A stretch of 64,000 bases of DNA from Centrapalus pauciflorus (GCA_020465985.1 JAANYP010004261.1:75001-139000); one strand, 5' to 3'; positions 35,270 to 47,100 are shown, counted from the stretch's first letter. Notes: generated from the letters alone by a model not told the origin. Made by a program: numbers and translations.

Positions 35270-35912
35270 TGTTGGGAAATATTCTAAGTATGTCAAGCTG
35301 TTAGTTAGATTTCTCAAACTGTTAGTAGTATTTCTGTGTAATTACAAAGTTCAAGCTGCTAGTTCAACAAGTTCAAGCTGCTAGTTCAAAAGTTCAAGCT
35401 GCCAGAGTTAAAAGTTCAAGCTGCTCAACAGATTAACAACAAAAAGTGCTGAAATTCAGGAAGTGATATATTTCAAGATTTCAATATCTTCCAAGCATAT
35501 CTACTACCAGAGAAATCAAAGTTCTTCAAGGAAACAAATCAGAAGGCTATATATATAGATAGACTAGGTCTTTCTATTGTAAGTCTGTACGTGCAAGTTC
35601 TGTAATCATGTGCTTCATTGTAACTTCTTTCTGGTAAAGTTTCTCAAGCCTCTAAGGTTGTAAAACCCTAAGAACAGTCTGTGTTCTTCGTCTAATCAAA
35701 CAGATTAGAGGTGATTGTAATCTGTGATTTTGGCAATATAAAGGATTTGATTTTGTTATATATATATCTGTTATTTATTCTGAAAGTTTTCTTAAAAACA
35801 ATTAAGTGTAATTCCACAAACTTCTTAATTGGACTTTGATTCAAAACAAGGTTATTGGTTTACACTCTGATTTATTAAAATCAGTTAATCTTGGGTGATT
35901 TTGATCTTGACA
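35270..35912 (+). repeat. Copia 3' LTR
   Basis: 643 bp, starting TGTTGGGAAAT and ending TTGACA, followed by TSD gaagc. It contains the gttcaagctgctagttcaa array at 35346-35430 and the TATA-like run near 35550. It is intact, and shows where the 5' copy was cut (after gttgtaaaa). Confidence 0.94.
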
Positions 35913-35917
35913 GAAGC

Positions 35918-36503
35918 ATTATACGGACGCAAGTGCCGAACGCCTACTTGTTGGCACGAAGCCGGTGAAGTACCAATCGCCGGTCCCGAATTACTTCAAC
36001 AAACTAATGACAAGATCCGAATTATTCGCCAACGTCTGGAAACTGCTCAATCTCGGCAGAAGTCGTGTCACGACCGACGTCATAAGCCTTTAGAATTCCA
36101 GAAGGATGATTATGTGGTATTGAAAGTTTCACCGATGAAGGGTGTGTTCAGATTCGGCAAGCGCGACAAGTTAGCACCACGATTCGTTGGTCCTTTCAAG
36201 ATCATCGAACGTGTTGGGACTCAATCTTACCTTTTGGATTTGCCGAATGAGCTATCAAATATTCACCCTGTGTTTCACGTCTCACAACTCAGGAAGTGCA
36301 AGGAAAGCGAAAACGAAAAGTGGGCCAATCATTTGAGTTACAAGATTAACGAGAAGCTGCAATGTTACGAGCCTGAGGTTATTCTGGAGACAGGGATGAA
36401 GCAGCTAAGGAATCGAGAAGTGGCAATGGTGTTGGTGCAATGGAGGACTTTTCATGGAACTTCCCAGACAAGACATGAGGGTTCGCTATCCACATCAGTT
36501 TGA
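35918..36503 (+). pseudogene. Gypsy A integrase C-terminus and chromodomain
   Basis: Continues the integrase from 1936 in the frame used by the 202-codon open stretch: LYGRKCRTPTCWHEAGE, GPFKIIERVG and HPVFHVSQLRKCKESE. It ends with a chromodomain-like segment (VILETGMKQLRNREVAMVLVQWR) whose last part diverges (TFHGTSQTRHEG), so the final chromodomain helix may be damaged by a late frameshift. The stop at 36503 lies about 45 bp before the 3' LTR. Confidence 0.88.
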
Positions 36504-36530
36504 GTCCTAAGTACTTCGGGGACGAAGTGC

Positions 36531-36549
36531 AAGCGTGGTGGGCTCATAC
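36531..36549 (+). other. Polypurine tract of gypsy A
   Basis: aagcgtggtgggctcatac directly precedes the LTR (TATAACACC, a decayed TGTAACACC). Nearly identical to the PPT of gypsy B. Confidence 0.7.
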
Positions 36550-38885
36550 TATAACACCTTGCTTTCTAATTCATGCGTTAATGTTGTAATTGGTGTTTTA
36601 TGATGTAATTGTCGAATTAATGAAATTAATTGCTAACTTATGCAATTAAATGTTTGAAAATTATTTTAAAGTTAATTATATGCTAAGAACTTTAATAAAG
36701 TATCAATTTTAAATAAAGAGGAACAAATAAAAATTTTGGTGGCAAATGTTTAAAAGATTGAACTAGCAAATAAATATAAACCAAAAATGAGAACTTAAAG
36801 CTCATTTTATCACCAACACACACTCAAACCTCGTGCTCCCTTTTCCTTCTATACGCTTCTCCAAAATTCATCAAATGGTCATCAAATCTTGCAACAAAAA
36901 TCAGAAATAGAAGCCAAGAAAATTATCAATAAGGATCAAGCAACAATCTACAAAATGTTCAATTTGGTCCAAAATGAAGCCACGGCTTATGGATTCTTGG
37001 TGAACAAAAAGTCAGCTTTAAATTTATAAAATTAAGCCTAAATTAGTGTTGAAAGTTAAGATTTAAAAGCATGCATGTTATAATTATGAATTTAAGTGAA
37101 GTGTGTGCTTGTGTATCGTGTATATTGGTATGCATTAAGGGGATACCGAAACCAAGGAAAGGCATTTGGCCTTCGGCCATGATTCGATGAGTACATGAGT
37201 TCTTGGTTCATCTTATAAAGCATTTAACCTTCTTTAACTTTCTCAAAATGCTGCTAAAACAAATTAAAATACAACAGTGATAGCTGCGAGAGTGCTTGTG
37301 TGTTTTCGGCTGAGTACCGAAACCCCCCTTTTATACCGAAACCATGCAAGGTTTCGGTAAGAACAAAAAGATACCAAGACCCAGTATAGTATATACTGAA
37401 ACACCTTGACAAATACTGAAACTATGAACTTGATGTACCAAAACCTTGAGTAAGTGTCGAGACCCAACAAAAACTACCGAAACCCCTAAACAAATTGTCC
37501 CTACCGAAACAATCATAACTACCGAAACCTTTGGAAGGTTTCGGTACTCCCTACTGAAACAGAAACATGAAACATATAATTACATGGTTTCGTGTTTGTG
37601 TGTCATGTGTGTGTAGTGGGTGTATGAGAGCAAGTCAAAGGATACATATATATACATATTGTATGCATGCATATGTGCCATGCACATCACTGAAACAATT
37701 AATATGTATATATTGCATAAATTAAGTAGGTGTTAAGTGTGTAGTTTTAATAAACAAAAACATTCTTGGACCCAATTAAGTGGCCATTGGTCAAACTTAA
37801 TTGTATTTCAAAAGCTACAAAACATTTAACAAGTTTTATTAATTTGTTATGTACTCTATAATATTAATTACAGACACTTCGTTACATGCACATTAGTAAA
37901 TTAAAGCGTAATAGTTCGGTTACGAGTCAAAGCTTAATTAGAAAGTCAGCCTTCAGAAATAGTGTAAAGCCAGAGTTAAAGTCTAGATAAGCTCGAGCAA
38001 GCATTTCAGAGTACTACAAAGCGTTTAACAGTACAGTGAGCAAGAGTTATTCATGTTTACATGTATTTTATGTAATTGAGACATATGTTGCTTATATATG
38101 CCTTCTTTGACTTTCAATAGAACTTATGTGAGTGAAGGCGAACACTGAGGTACAGGCGGTGCCCAGCTTAGTCCGATTTCACATTTGTTCTATTAATGTA
38201 CATAATTTATTGTTATCTGTTTAGTATTCTGCATATTATGCAGCAAGCTTTGTTTGAGCATTTCATTGTGTATTTCATGAGCAATTTATATTACTGCAAG
38301 CAATTCTGATGCTCACCACTATCCCCGGCATTATGCGGATAGCTAGCCCCACATCACAGATTGATCATCTATCAGCGGTAACCCTAGTGGTGGCATCTCC
38401 TTTTCAGCGTTCAATGTCTCAATTGTGCAGGCATTAATTTTGGGTATAAGCATTTACAAGCAAGCATGACATTTGAGCAGCCTTTACAGACACAATTCTT
38501 TTAGCCACATATCTTACATGCATCATGAATTTTTGTTAACTCACTAAGCAATTAGCTTACAGTTGTTACTCCCAAATTTTTACAAGCAATAAAGGTAAAG
38601 AGCAAGCTGGACCGTCTAGGTCTATTATATGATCAACCCATAGGATTTTAGCTCACTTTCAGCTTGTGGTATAGTATTGAGTTGCTTTGGGATCTGGATA
38701 GTTGCTTTTATTATAATATGATGTAATAACAACATAGCTTTGTAACCTTGTAGAACGTGTAGTGCATGACTATACTGTAATACTTTATTTAGTTCTTATG
38801 CAAGCTTTAGCCTTAATTATGATTATGGCAGTTGTTATTTATTCCTGAGATTATGCTAGCATGTGATTAAAGTAAGGATGTGACA
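36550..38885 (+). repeat. Gypsy A 3' LTR
   Basis: About 2.34 kb, from TATAACACC to GGATGTGACA. The last part (about 38290-38640) keeps the ggtaaccctagtggtggcatc and ctcactaagca motifs that also occur, reversed, in the gypsy B LTRs, which supports the right border. It holds the TACCGAAACC array described separately. The right flank is a short AC microsatellite. Confidence 0.8.
37142..37590. repeat. Dispersed TACCGAAACC array in gypsy A LTR
   Basis: About ten exact or near copies of taccgaaacc, on both strands, within 450 bp. One pair forms a near-perfect hairpin: TACCGAAACCTT and AAGGTTTCGGTA, 12-bp arms with a TGG loop, at 37520-37546. The 5' LTR fragment stops before this block, so it is seen once. 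Confidence 0.8.
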
Positions 38886-40351
38886 CGAGCACACACACAC
38901 ACACACAGATAATCGATGTAATTTGATTTTTTTAATTTTACATTAAACATAATGTTTATATCTCTTTTTAACAATAAATAAAATGTTATGAAATATGATC
39001 TCGCTAATAACGTGTTATGTTTACTTTGTTAGTATTTAATATTATTTATCATTTGTTGCCAATCAAAAGATGCTCATTATAATTTCATTTAATTTACAGG
39101 TTATGGTTCCAACTATGAGTGTAAATGAGTCAAGACGAGGTCAAGTTTTGTTCATGCAAGTTCAATGTTTGAAGCTCGGATTTGAGCTTTACTAATTAAA
39201 CAGCAAGTTTTTGAGTAAAGGGATCGAACACATTTAAGTTGGGATTTATTTTATTGATGATTAGGGGTTGAGTAACTGATGAATAATTTTTCATGTCCTT
39301 CTACATTTGAGTTTGAATGAAGATTGAAAACCGACTATTTTTAATGTACCAAAAATTTAGGACTTGTATACTGTTTTGTCAATATATTTAATTGATAAAC
39401 TAGAATTTTGTTTGAAGTAATGACATTAACTTTTATTCTAATGTTTACATCTTTTTTTTATATAATAAATGTAAATAATATAAAAACGAATAAATTATTA
39501 ATAAATCTACGATTATTTTTACCAAACACAGTTTATAATAACAGTAAGCTCCAACAATTTAAAAAACTATAACTATTAAAAGCTCTAACTCACAGGTCCA
39601 AAATTTTGGTCATCTTTTAGTCGAAAAATTCACAGGTCTAGAATTTTAAAATTTTTTAAAAATTTTAAAACGTCATCTTTTAGTCGAAAATTTTTTGACC
39701 CCGATGAATTTTAAAATTCGACCCCATATCTTAATTTTCTAATAAAATTTATATATGGAAAATTTTCTACAAAAAAATCTAAAAAAAGTATAAACTTAAT
39801 AGTTTGTTATCCATTTAACAAATATTAAAAAAATATATAAACATGTGTATGTGTTTGATAATTTATTAAGCTATTCTGAGTATTATTGACTTTCGGCTAG
39901 GATAAATTTTATGAATCATTAGATTCTTTTGCTATTATCATTTATTGTTTAAGTGTTTAAATTATCATCAAATGTGAATACTAGACTAATAAATTGTTAT
40001 TTGTTTAACACTAAGTAAATGTAAGTTAAAATGTTAGATTAGATCGTTATTGTTAATTTGTTAACATACGTATTATCAAAGTTTCTATTTTTTTTATATA
40101 GCATGGACCAGTTTTGAAAAGAAAGTTATCAGCATCCAAAAGAGAATTGTTTGCCAATGTTTCACACAATGATCTAACTCGTTTTCAAATTATGAAAAAA
40201 TATATGAAAAGTTTTGTTACTTTGAGTAATTGGCTACACACCATGCATATATACATTCTAAAACCATAACGAAAAGTTCCTTTTGTTCCACTTTTGCTGT
40301 CTATCTTGGAGCACCTTCCAAAGTTTTCTGGGAGATTTGAACTTATATATA
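38886..40351. other. AT-rich intergenic sequence
   Basis: About 1.5 kb without a credible ORF. An AC microsatellite lies at its start (about 38889-38908). A 17-bp direct repeat catcttttagtcgaaaa is at 39611 and 39674. No transposon ends were recognised. It could be the 3' flank of the P450 pseudogene. Confidence 0.6.
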
Positions 40352-41862
40352 TCATGAACCACCATTATACATGTTAGAGGGTAAACAAGGGGCAAGAAGA
40401 ACCTCAAGAGGTGTTGCTTTGCCATTAGTCATTCCAAAGCTTTCAGTCATATCAATCAGCTCATTTGACGGTTTTTTCATCGTAAACTGTTGGATTAAAC
40501 TTGCTAATGTTATACGCAAAGCTTGAAGGGCAAATAGAATTCTAGGGCACACTCTTCTACCGCTTCCGAACGGAAGCAATTCAAAGTGATTTCCTTTCAC
40601 ATCAATGTCCTTCTGACTAGTCAAGAATCTTTCTGGTCGAAATTCATATGGATCTGACCATATGTTTGGATCATGATGCAATTTCCAAAGATTTGCCAAC
40701 AGACGAGTGCCTTTTGGGATATTGTAGCCACCCACAATGCAGTCCTCCGTGGACTCATGAGGAAGGGAGAGACGTCCAGCTGGATATAAACACATCGTTT
40801 CTTTGATGATGGCGTCAAGGTACACCAAGTTCTTCACGTCCGATTCCTCCACGAGTCTCTCCTTTCCAACATGCTCGTCTATTTCGGCTTGAGCGAACTC
40901 TAATGCTTTTGGGTTATTGAGCAGCAATGATAAAGCCCAGGTTAATGTCACAGATGTGGTAGCGTTCGAGTTTACCAAATGATCATCATATATTACACCA
41001 AATGATCATCATAAAAAAATAAATGCAACAAATTTAAACTTTGAAACAAATCATAACATGAGATAGTAGCGTTCGAGTTTACCAAACATGTGGATTTGAT
41101 AACAGTATCATGATCAAAGCCTGGGAAATCTTCTTCAGAAGCACCTTGAAGAATGTTAATGAGCACATTAATAAATGCTTGGTTGCCTTCATGTATTGAT
41201 GCCGAGTTTCCCTTGGCGTTTGTTTTGTGCTCACTTAACCATCCCTCGATGATTCTGTTCAAATCTTTTCCTGTCTTCTTCATGGCTTTAATCTGTCCAC
41301 CCACATCCAAAAACCTGATATAAGGGATAAAATCAGACACTAGAAACGAGCCGGCTAACTCAAAATGCTTCCTTATAGCCATCTTCATCATTTGGAGAAA
41401 ACCGCTTTCCTGAAATAATCGGAACAATATTGTTTAATATCAAGCTCCCAAACCATTTTTTCATCTCCACCTTCACCATATTTGTAATATCACCATCTTT
41501 GTTCTTAAGCCACCCGTCGTACATATCTTTCTTGGACGCTCTAAGTTCTGAAACTCGAATGCGTCCAAGAACCTCAACACGTTGTGGAGAAAGAACCTCG
41601 AGCGTTATCACCTTTTGCACTTGCCGCTAATAATTCCCATACGGAGCAATGGGGAACAGGGCATAGTTATAGCCCAAGATAATTGCTGCCTCTGATTTCG
41701 GTCGACTTGCAAAGACCTTGTCGTTAGTAGTAAAGATTTCTCTTGGCCATCTCTGAGTTACTGACCACCAAAGCTTCGTGAACACCAAGCTTGATCGTAA
41801 AGATGGGACCATATCTTTCTGCCATATCACCTAAAACCAGGGATGAGCTTGGGAGTAGCAAC
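40352..41862 (-). pseudogene. Cytochrome P450 pseudogene, CYP82-like
   Basis: Minus strand, from the transposon border down: MAERYGPIFTIKLG (near 41830), EIFTTNDKVFASRPKSEAAIILGYNYA, KVITLEVLS, RVSELRASKKDMYDGW, GSFLVSDFIPYIRFLDVGG, TSVTLTWALSLLLNNP, KETMCLYPAGRLSLPHES (K-helix ExxR is altered), FRPERFL and FELLPFGSGRRVCPR. These are the order and spacing of CYP82 oxidases. Defects: a frameshift near 41745, TAG for Trp near 41627, a frameshift near 41370, a repeat-flanked 86-bp insertion (40980-41065), and R for the invariant G after the heme-binding Cys. The N-terminal membrane anchor is missing; the sequence stops at the outer CACTA and does not resume beyond it. P450s are ER-bound monooxygenases, but this copy cannot make one. 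Confidence 0.92.
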
Positions 41863-41865
41863 GTA
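41863..41865. repeat. 3-bp TSD (gta) of the outer CACTA element, left copy
   Basis: gta precedes CACTACTACAAA at 41866. The matching gta follows GTAGTAGTG at 56927-56929. Confidence 0.85.
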
Positions 41866-41886
41866 CACTACTACAAATGGGCTAAT

Positions 41887-42205
41887 TACTACAAGGAAAA
41901 GAAGAAAATGCGACGGAGACCTTTTGCGGCGACATATGTCGTCGCAAATTCCCCACTAAAAGACAAAAAAAAATGTGCTTTTTGACTAAAATTGGTCAAA
42001 ACTCGGGGAAGGCCTTTTGCGGCGACATTGTCGTCGCAAAAAGGTTGAACAGATCAAATTTTTATTTTTTTTTTGGCACGAAAATAGGGTTTTGCGCGGT
42101 GAAAAAGCCGCGTTTTTTTTTTGGGAATCCGCGGCGACAACATTGGCTTTCGGCGACGACTTGTCGCCTCCATAGGGTATCAGCGACGACGGTATGTCGC
42201 CGCAA
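41887..42205. repeat. Left terminal and subterminal repeats of the large CACTA
   Basis: Repeated ttttgcggcgacat and tcgtcgcaaaa units in both orientations, including gcggcgacatatgtcgtcgc at 41925. In En/Spm the TnpA protein binds subterminal repeats of this kind (family knowledge). Confidence 0.85.
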
Positions 42206-43751
42206 AAGGGTGACCGATTTATTACCCAGTAAGCCAACCAGTCTCTTCACTTTTCACCCACAATTTTTCACCTACCTCTCTCCCTCTCCTCCTTCTCCTC
42301 TACTTTTGTGTTTCTCCGGCCACCCTCCACCTCCGGCCACTCTTCACCACCGGCGACCTTCTTTGTCCGGATCCACTCTCCACCACCCGGGATTCTCCTT
42401 TTTCCGGCGACCCTCCATTTTTTCCGGCGACTTCGGCTCATCTCCTTTTCTCCGGTGAATATTGGTTATTTCCGACCAAAATATAAGGTTGGTTTCATTT
42501 AACATAAATGTCGTTATTTTTTTGTACATTTCTATGAACTTGAAGTTTGTTTTATTTTTCCGGTTTGTAGTTGTTGCTCCGGTGAACACTCCGGTGGGTT
42601 GACATTAAAGGTTAGTATTTTTTTTCTGATTTTTATATATTATTTAAGTTATTAAATAATTTTTCAAAATATTATGTTTTAAATTTGTGCTTAAAATATA
42701 GACTTTTTATGATGTGAATATATTATCTTTTAATATGATTTCTAGTAGAAAAATTTAATTTTATATGCATATAGAGTTTTTATGATATGAAAAAGTGTAT
42801 TTAATTGCAATATATTTTTTATTGTTAGAAAGTATGAAAAGGTTATAATTATATTATGTATGTTAATACACTTTTTTTAAAGTGTGTTTAGTTTAGTATT
42901 ATTATTAGTAATTAGTGTTAAGTTGTGTTATTAAACATATGTTAGTTAGTTAGTGCTATTTAAAAAATAATACTTTTAAATCAACATAAATTAAAAAATA
43001 TACATTAAAAAATTTATATAATATTTAAATGAAATAAGTTAATATGTATTATTTGATGTCACATAAGATTAGAATATTTATATATGTATGTATGTTTGTA
43101 TTTCTTTAGAGTTTGTTAAAAGTATAACGTATTTTGGTATATATATTAAAATTAGTGTTATTAAAACATACATTAAATTAAAGTAACATTTTATTAATCA
43201 TAACATATATTTTACTTTAAAATGTGATAAAATGAAGATATATATTAGTATGTAGATTGATTAGTGTTATTAAAACATATAGTAATTTGAATTTAAAGCA
43301 AGTTAAAACATATATTAATTTGAATTAAAAGCAAATTAAAATATATGTTAAGGTGTTATCAAATTAAAACATATATTAATATGTACATTAATTAGTGTTA
43401 TTAAAACATATATTCATTTATAGTAACACTAACTTAAAACATATACTAAAGCATCATCAAATAAAAACATATATTACTTTAAAGTGACATAAAGTTGATT
43501 AATAAAGACGAAACATAAAATTAAAACAATGTTAATGTTATTATTAATTTAAAGTAACATGAAACTAAAACATATATTATTTTTATTATTACTTTAAAGT
43601 ATAAACATCTATAATCACATATTCATTTAATATTATTATTATTCAAAATAAGATAATAAAATATTACTATTTATATTCAATGATTAATTTGTGTGTTTAG
43701 ATAAATGTAATGTGTTTGTATGATAAGCGTGTGTTTATACCGTAAGTCACC

Positions 43752-43786
43752 CATCTGAAATTAATTTATTAGAAATTAATTTCGGA
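43752..43786. repeat. Short hairpin in the TnpD leader
   Basis: atctgaaattaattt and aaattaatttcggat form 15-bp arms with one wobble around a 5-nt loop. Confidence 0.7.
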
Positions 43787-43803
43787 TAGTCCCCTGTTTG
43801 GGA

Positions 43804-44016
43804 CTGCTTTTTGAATGTTTTGTCTCATTTAGGATATGGATGTGTATGATTGGTTTACTATTTGAGAAAAATTCGGCAAATATTTTCCCTACGCTCCTAC
43901 GAATATGTGTTTCCTACACGTATTTGGGGAGTTAAGGGAAAATGCTACCGGATTTTTCTGAAATAGTAAACTAATGATACACATTCATATATGAGACAAT
44001 ACATTCAGAAAGTGGG
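43804..44016 (+). ncRNA. Long imperfect foldback (miRNA-precursor-like) in the TnpD leader
   Basis: The arms 43804-43909 and 43917-44016 pair along about 100 nt (roughly 85% by eye, small bulges) around a short loop. Well-paired parts include tttactattt / aaatagtaaa, gtttactatttgagaaaaatt with its partner near 43950-43975, and gaatgttttgtctcat with atgagacaatacattc. The shape and length fit a plant MIR-type or siRNA-producing hairpin. Expression is unknown. It could also be a MITE-like relic. The call as ncRNA is a hypothesis; the foldback itself is plain in the sequence. Confidence 0.45.
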
Positions 44017-44116
44017 TTAGAATGACCACCCTTACACTTCTCAGTTTGTGTTAAGTTAATATGATTTGTTAGTTTTCATTTCTTGGTATTGATAATTAAT
44101 TATTACGAACGCAGTT

Positions 44117-47100
44117 ATGACCATCGATAAGAGTTGGACTACGTGTAGAAATCGTAATTCCGATGAGTTTTTTTATGGTCTTAACACATTTCTTGAGAGG
44201 TGTAAAGACCATTTGAATGGGGCTAACTTATGTCGTTGTCCATGTGAAAAATGTGATAACCATAAATTGGGTACAATTGAAAATATTGGGGCTCACATAC
44301 ATAGATGGGGGTTTAGCGCTGGTTACAAGACATGGTGGTATCACGGTGAACAACTTAATCCGCCTCCAGTACTACATGACATGTCTCAAACGACAGATGA
44401 GATGGTTGATGTCCTTAACGATATTCGTTGGGAAAATATTGACAATGAACGCAACACAGACACTAATGAGACTATTAATGAGCCCATTACACCTCCCGCT
44501 ACAAATGACGATCTTGATGAGCTATTTTCGTTTGCCGAGACCGAGCTATACCCTGGTTGTGACTGGTTGTCTTCATTGGACTTTCTAGCAAAGATGTCGC
44601 ACATGAAAGTATTGAATAAATGGACTGATAGTTCATTTGACCAATTGCTAGGATTTCTTAGATCTGCATTTCCTAAAGATAACAACGTCCCGTCGTCACA
44701 TTACGAAACTAAAAAGATAATGAAAAAGATAGGGTTAGGATACGAATCGATCCACGTTTGTAAGAATGATTGTTGTTTATTTTGGAAGGAGAACGTTGAT
44801 AAGCAGAGTTGTCCAATCTGCGGTGAAAGTAGATGGAAAGACAAAGACACAGTAGCGAAGAAAGTTGCTAACAAAGTGTTGCGTTATTTTCCTTTGACTC
44901 CCAGACTAAAGCGCATGTATAGCTCTAAACACACTGCAAAGTCTATGATTTGGCATGCTACTGGACAGTGCAGAGAAGAAGGTAAGATGAGCCACCCGGT
45001 TGATGGTAAATCATGGAAAAATTTTGATGAAAGTTATCCAGATTTTGCAAGAGAAATTAGAAACGTTCGATTAGGGTTACCTGCTGATGGTTTCAATCCA
45101 TATGGGAATATGAGTCTGTCTTATAGCATGTGGCCGGTCATATTGACAACATACAATACGCCCCCGTGGTTATGTATGAAAGAGTCATCTTTCATGTTGA
45201 CGTTGTTAATCCCTGGCCCTAAGTCACCTGGGAAAGACATTGACGTGTTTTTGAGGCCTTTAGTTGATGAATTGAAGAGTCTATGGTCTGACGGAGTCCA
45301 GACGAGAGATGCTGCCACAAACACTGTCTTCACAATGCGTGCAATGCTTTTATGGACCATTAATGATTTTCCTGCTCGTAGTAGCTTATCTGGTTGGAGT
45401 GGTCAAGGCTATAAAGCATGTCCTACATGTAATGAAGACACCCCGTCTACTCGTGTTACAGGGAAAACTGCTTATGTTGGTCACAGAAGATTCCTTCCCA
45501 TAAACCATCCTTGGAGAAAAAGCAAAAAGTTTGATGGGAAGGTTGAGAAGAAATGTCGTCCTAGATTGTTCAACAATGACGCAATTTTAGAACAACTTGC
45601 TCAATTACCGTCGCGAATTCCAGGGAAACATCCTAGTTTTGGGGGTGTCAAAAGAAAACGTGATGTGACCGAATTGAACTGGAGTAAACGATCGATCTTT
45701 TTTGAACTTGAGTATTGGCCTTTTCTTGAACTAAAACACAATTTGGATGTCATGCATATTGAAAAAAACGTATGTGAGAGTTTGTTGGGTACATTATTAA
45801 TGAATGACAAATCTAAAGACACTCACAGTGCAAGAATTGACTTGAAAAATTTGAACATACGAAATGAGTTGTGGCTCCAAGATAAAGGAGACGGAAAGTT
45901 TTTAAAGCCTCATCCCATGTACTCTTTCACAACTGAAAAAAGGCGGGGCTTTTGTCAATTCGTTAAAAGAGTTAAACTACCAGACGGATTTGGATCAAAC
46001 TTCAAACGGAGAGTGACCGATAATGATAGCAACATATCTGGCTTGAAGTCTCATGATTGTCATGTGATGATTCAACGGTTGCTTCCTGTTGGAGTTCATG
46101 GGTACTTGGATCGAACAATTTCGACGCCCATAATCGAACTTTGTTCATTTTTTAAGCAAATTTGTGCTCGGAATTTGATGGAGTCGGATATGTTGAAAGC
46201 TAAATAACAGTTGATCAATGTTTTGTGTACTTTTGAGCAAATATTTCCGCCGGCTTTTTTTGACGTAATGATTCATCTGGTTATGCATTTACCTGACGAG
46301 GCTATTCAAGGTGGGCCCGTTTACATGAGATGGATGTATCCGTTTGAAAGATACATGAAAAAGTTAAAAAATTATGTCAGAAATAAAGCTAGGCCTGAAG
46401 GTTCTATAGCAGAGGGATATGTTGCAGACGAAGCCTTAACGTTCTGCTCAATGTATCTTCAAGGTGTTCAGACGAGATTTAATCGTCCGGACAGAAACGA
46501 AGATGCCCCGAATATTGCACGTCAGTTGCGTGTTTTCCAATCAGTATGTACATCAATTAGTAAAGGTGTACGTAAAGATTTGGATCATACAACTCGAAAG
46601 AAAGTTGAATGGTTTGTACTTAACAACAGTTCCGAGATCGATAAATACATTTCGTAAGTGTTCTTATTTCTAACTATCTTTTTATAACATGACTTTCCGG
46701 TGATTATATTGATATCGAGATTATTTACAGTGAATTTACTACTGACATGCCTGGGAGTAATTTACAAATCGAATTTCCCGGCTGGTTTAGGAATAAGGTA
46801 AACTCAATACGCACACGCACACGCACACACACATAACAACTATTACTGAAGCTTGTCTGTCTTTTTCATAGATCAATCGTCAACACGTAGATGATCCAAC
46901 TTGCTGTAATAATGAGTTACTTGCATTGGCAAATGGACCAGAAATACGTGCATACTCTTACACCGCTTGCATTGTTAATGGTGTGAGGTTTGTGGTTTAT
47001 AGTCGCGACGTACGTCGTACAACTCAAAACAGCGGAATTTCAACAGCTGGGCCCGATGGAAGTACATATTATGGTCAATTGGAAGAAATTTTGGAGCTAA

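Larger units (their letters stand above)
1937..35912 (+). mobile_element. Sirevirus-like Ty1/copia retrotransposon, inserted in gypsy A
   Basis: The element is bounded by ~643-bp LTRs that start TGTT and end GACA, with TSD gaagc. Its own length is about 10.7 kb; the remainder is gypsy B, inserted in its 5' LTR. The internal order is PBS for initiator-Met tRNA, a long gag, protease, integrase, RT, RNase H (copia order), then 3.2 kb between the pol stop and the 3' LTR holding a further long coding region. A large gag, an extra gene after pol and several PPT-like tracts are hallmarks of Sireviruses (family knowledge). All ORFs carry stops or frameshifts. Confidence 0.92.
1..38885 (+). mobile_element. 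Gypsy A: Ty3/gypsy chromovirus, internally deleted, outermost of the nest
   Basis: Two copies of one LTR frame the region. The sequence from base 1 to 509 matches 36706-37190 inside the right-hand LTR (36550-38885), so the window opens about 156 bp into the left LTR. Between them lie RT end, RNase H and integrase (510-1936) and the rest of integrase plus chromodomain (35918-36503), split by a 34-kb nested insertion. Gag, protease and most of RT are missing. The integrase motifs and a terminal chromodomain place it in the chromovirus branch. Its TSD cannot be checked because the left end is outside the window. Confidence 0.9.
42206..44114 (+). promoter_or_regulatory. Promoter/leader and predicted 5'-UTR intron of the TnpD gene
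   Basis: A CT-rich leader with repeated ccggcgacc/ccggccacc units lies at about 42240-42490. It is followed by 1.6 kb of very AT-rich sequence full of aacatatatta variants and ending in an acceptor-like gaacgcag at 44114, two bases before the ATG. No ORF of note; the 161-codon ORF at 41973-42458 runs through subterminal repeats and is not credible. Two foldbacks lie near the end (43752-43786 and 43804-44016). Confidence 0.5.

Noticed and set aside
38886..40351. Possible extra transposon between gypsy A and the P450
   Set aside because: No terminal repeats, TSD or coding remnants could be identified.
40352..41862. Functional cytochrome P450 gene
   Set aside because: Two frameshifts, a nonsense codon, an insertion, a missing N-terminus and a broken heme motif.
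41973..42458. 161-aa ORF near the CACTA left end
   Set aside because: Covers subterminal repeats and a CT-rich leader. Pro/Ser/Leu-biased low complexity, no homology recognised.
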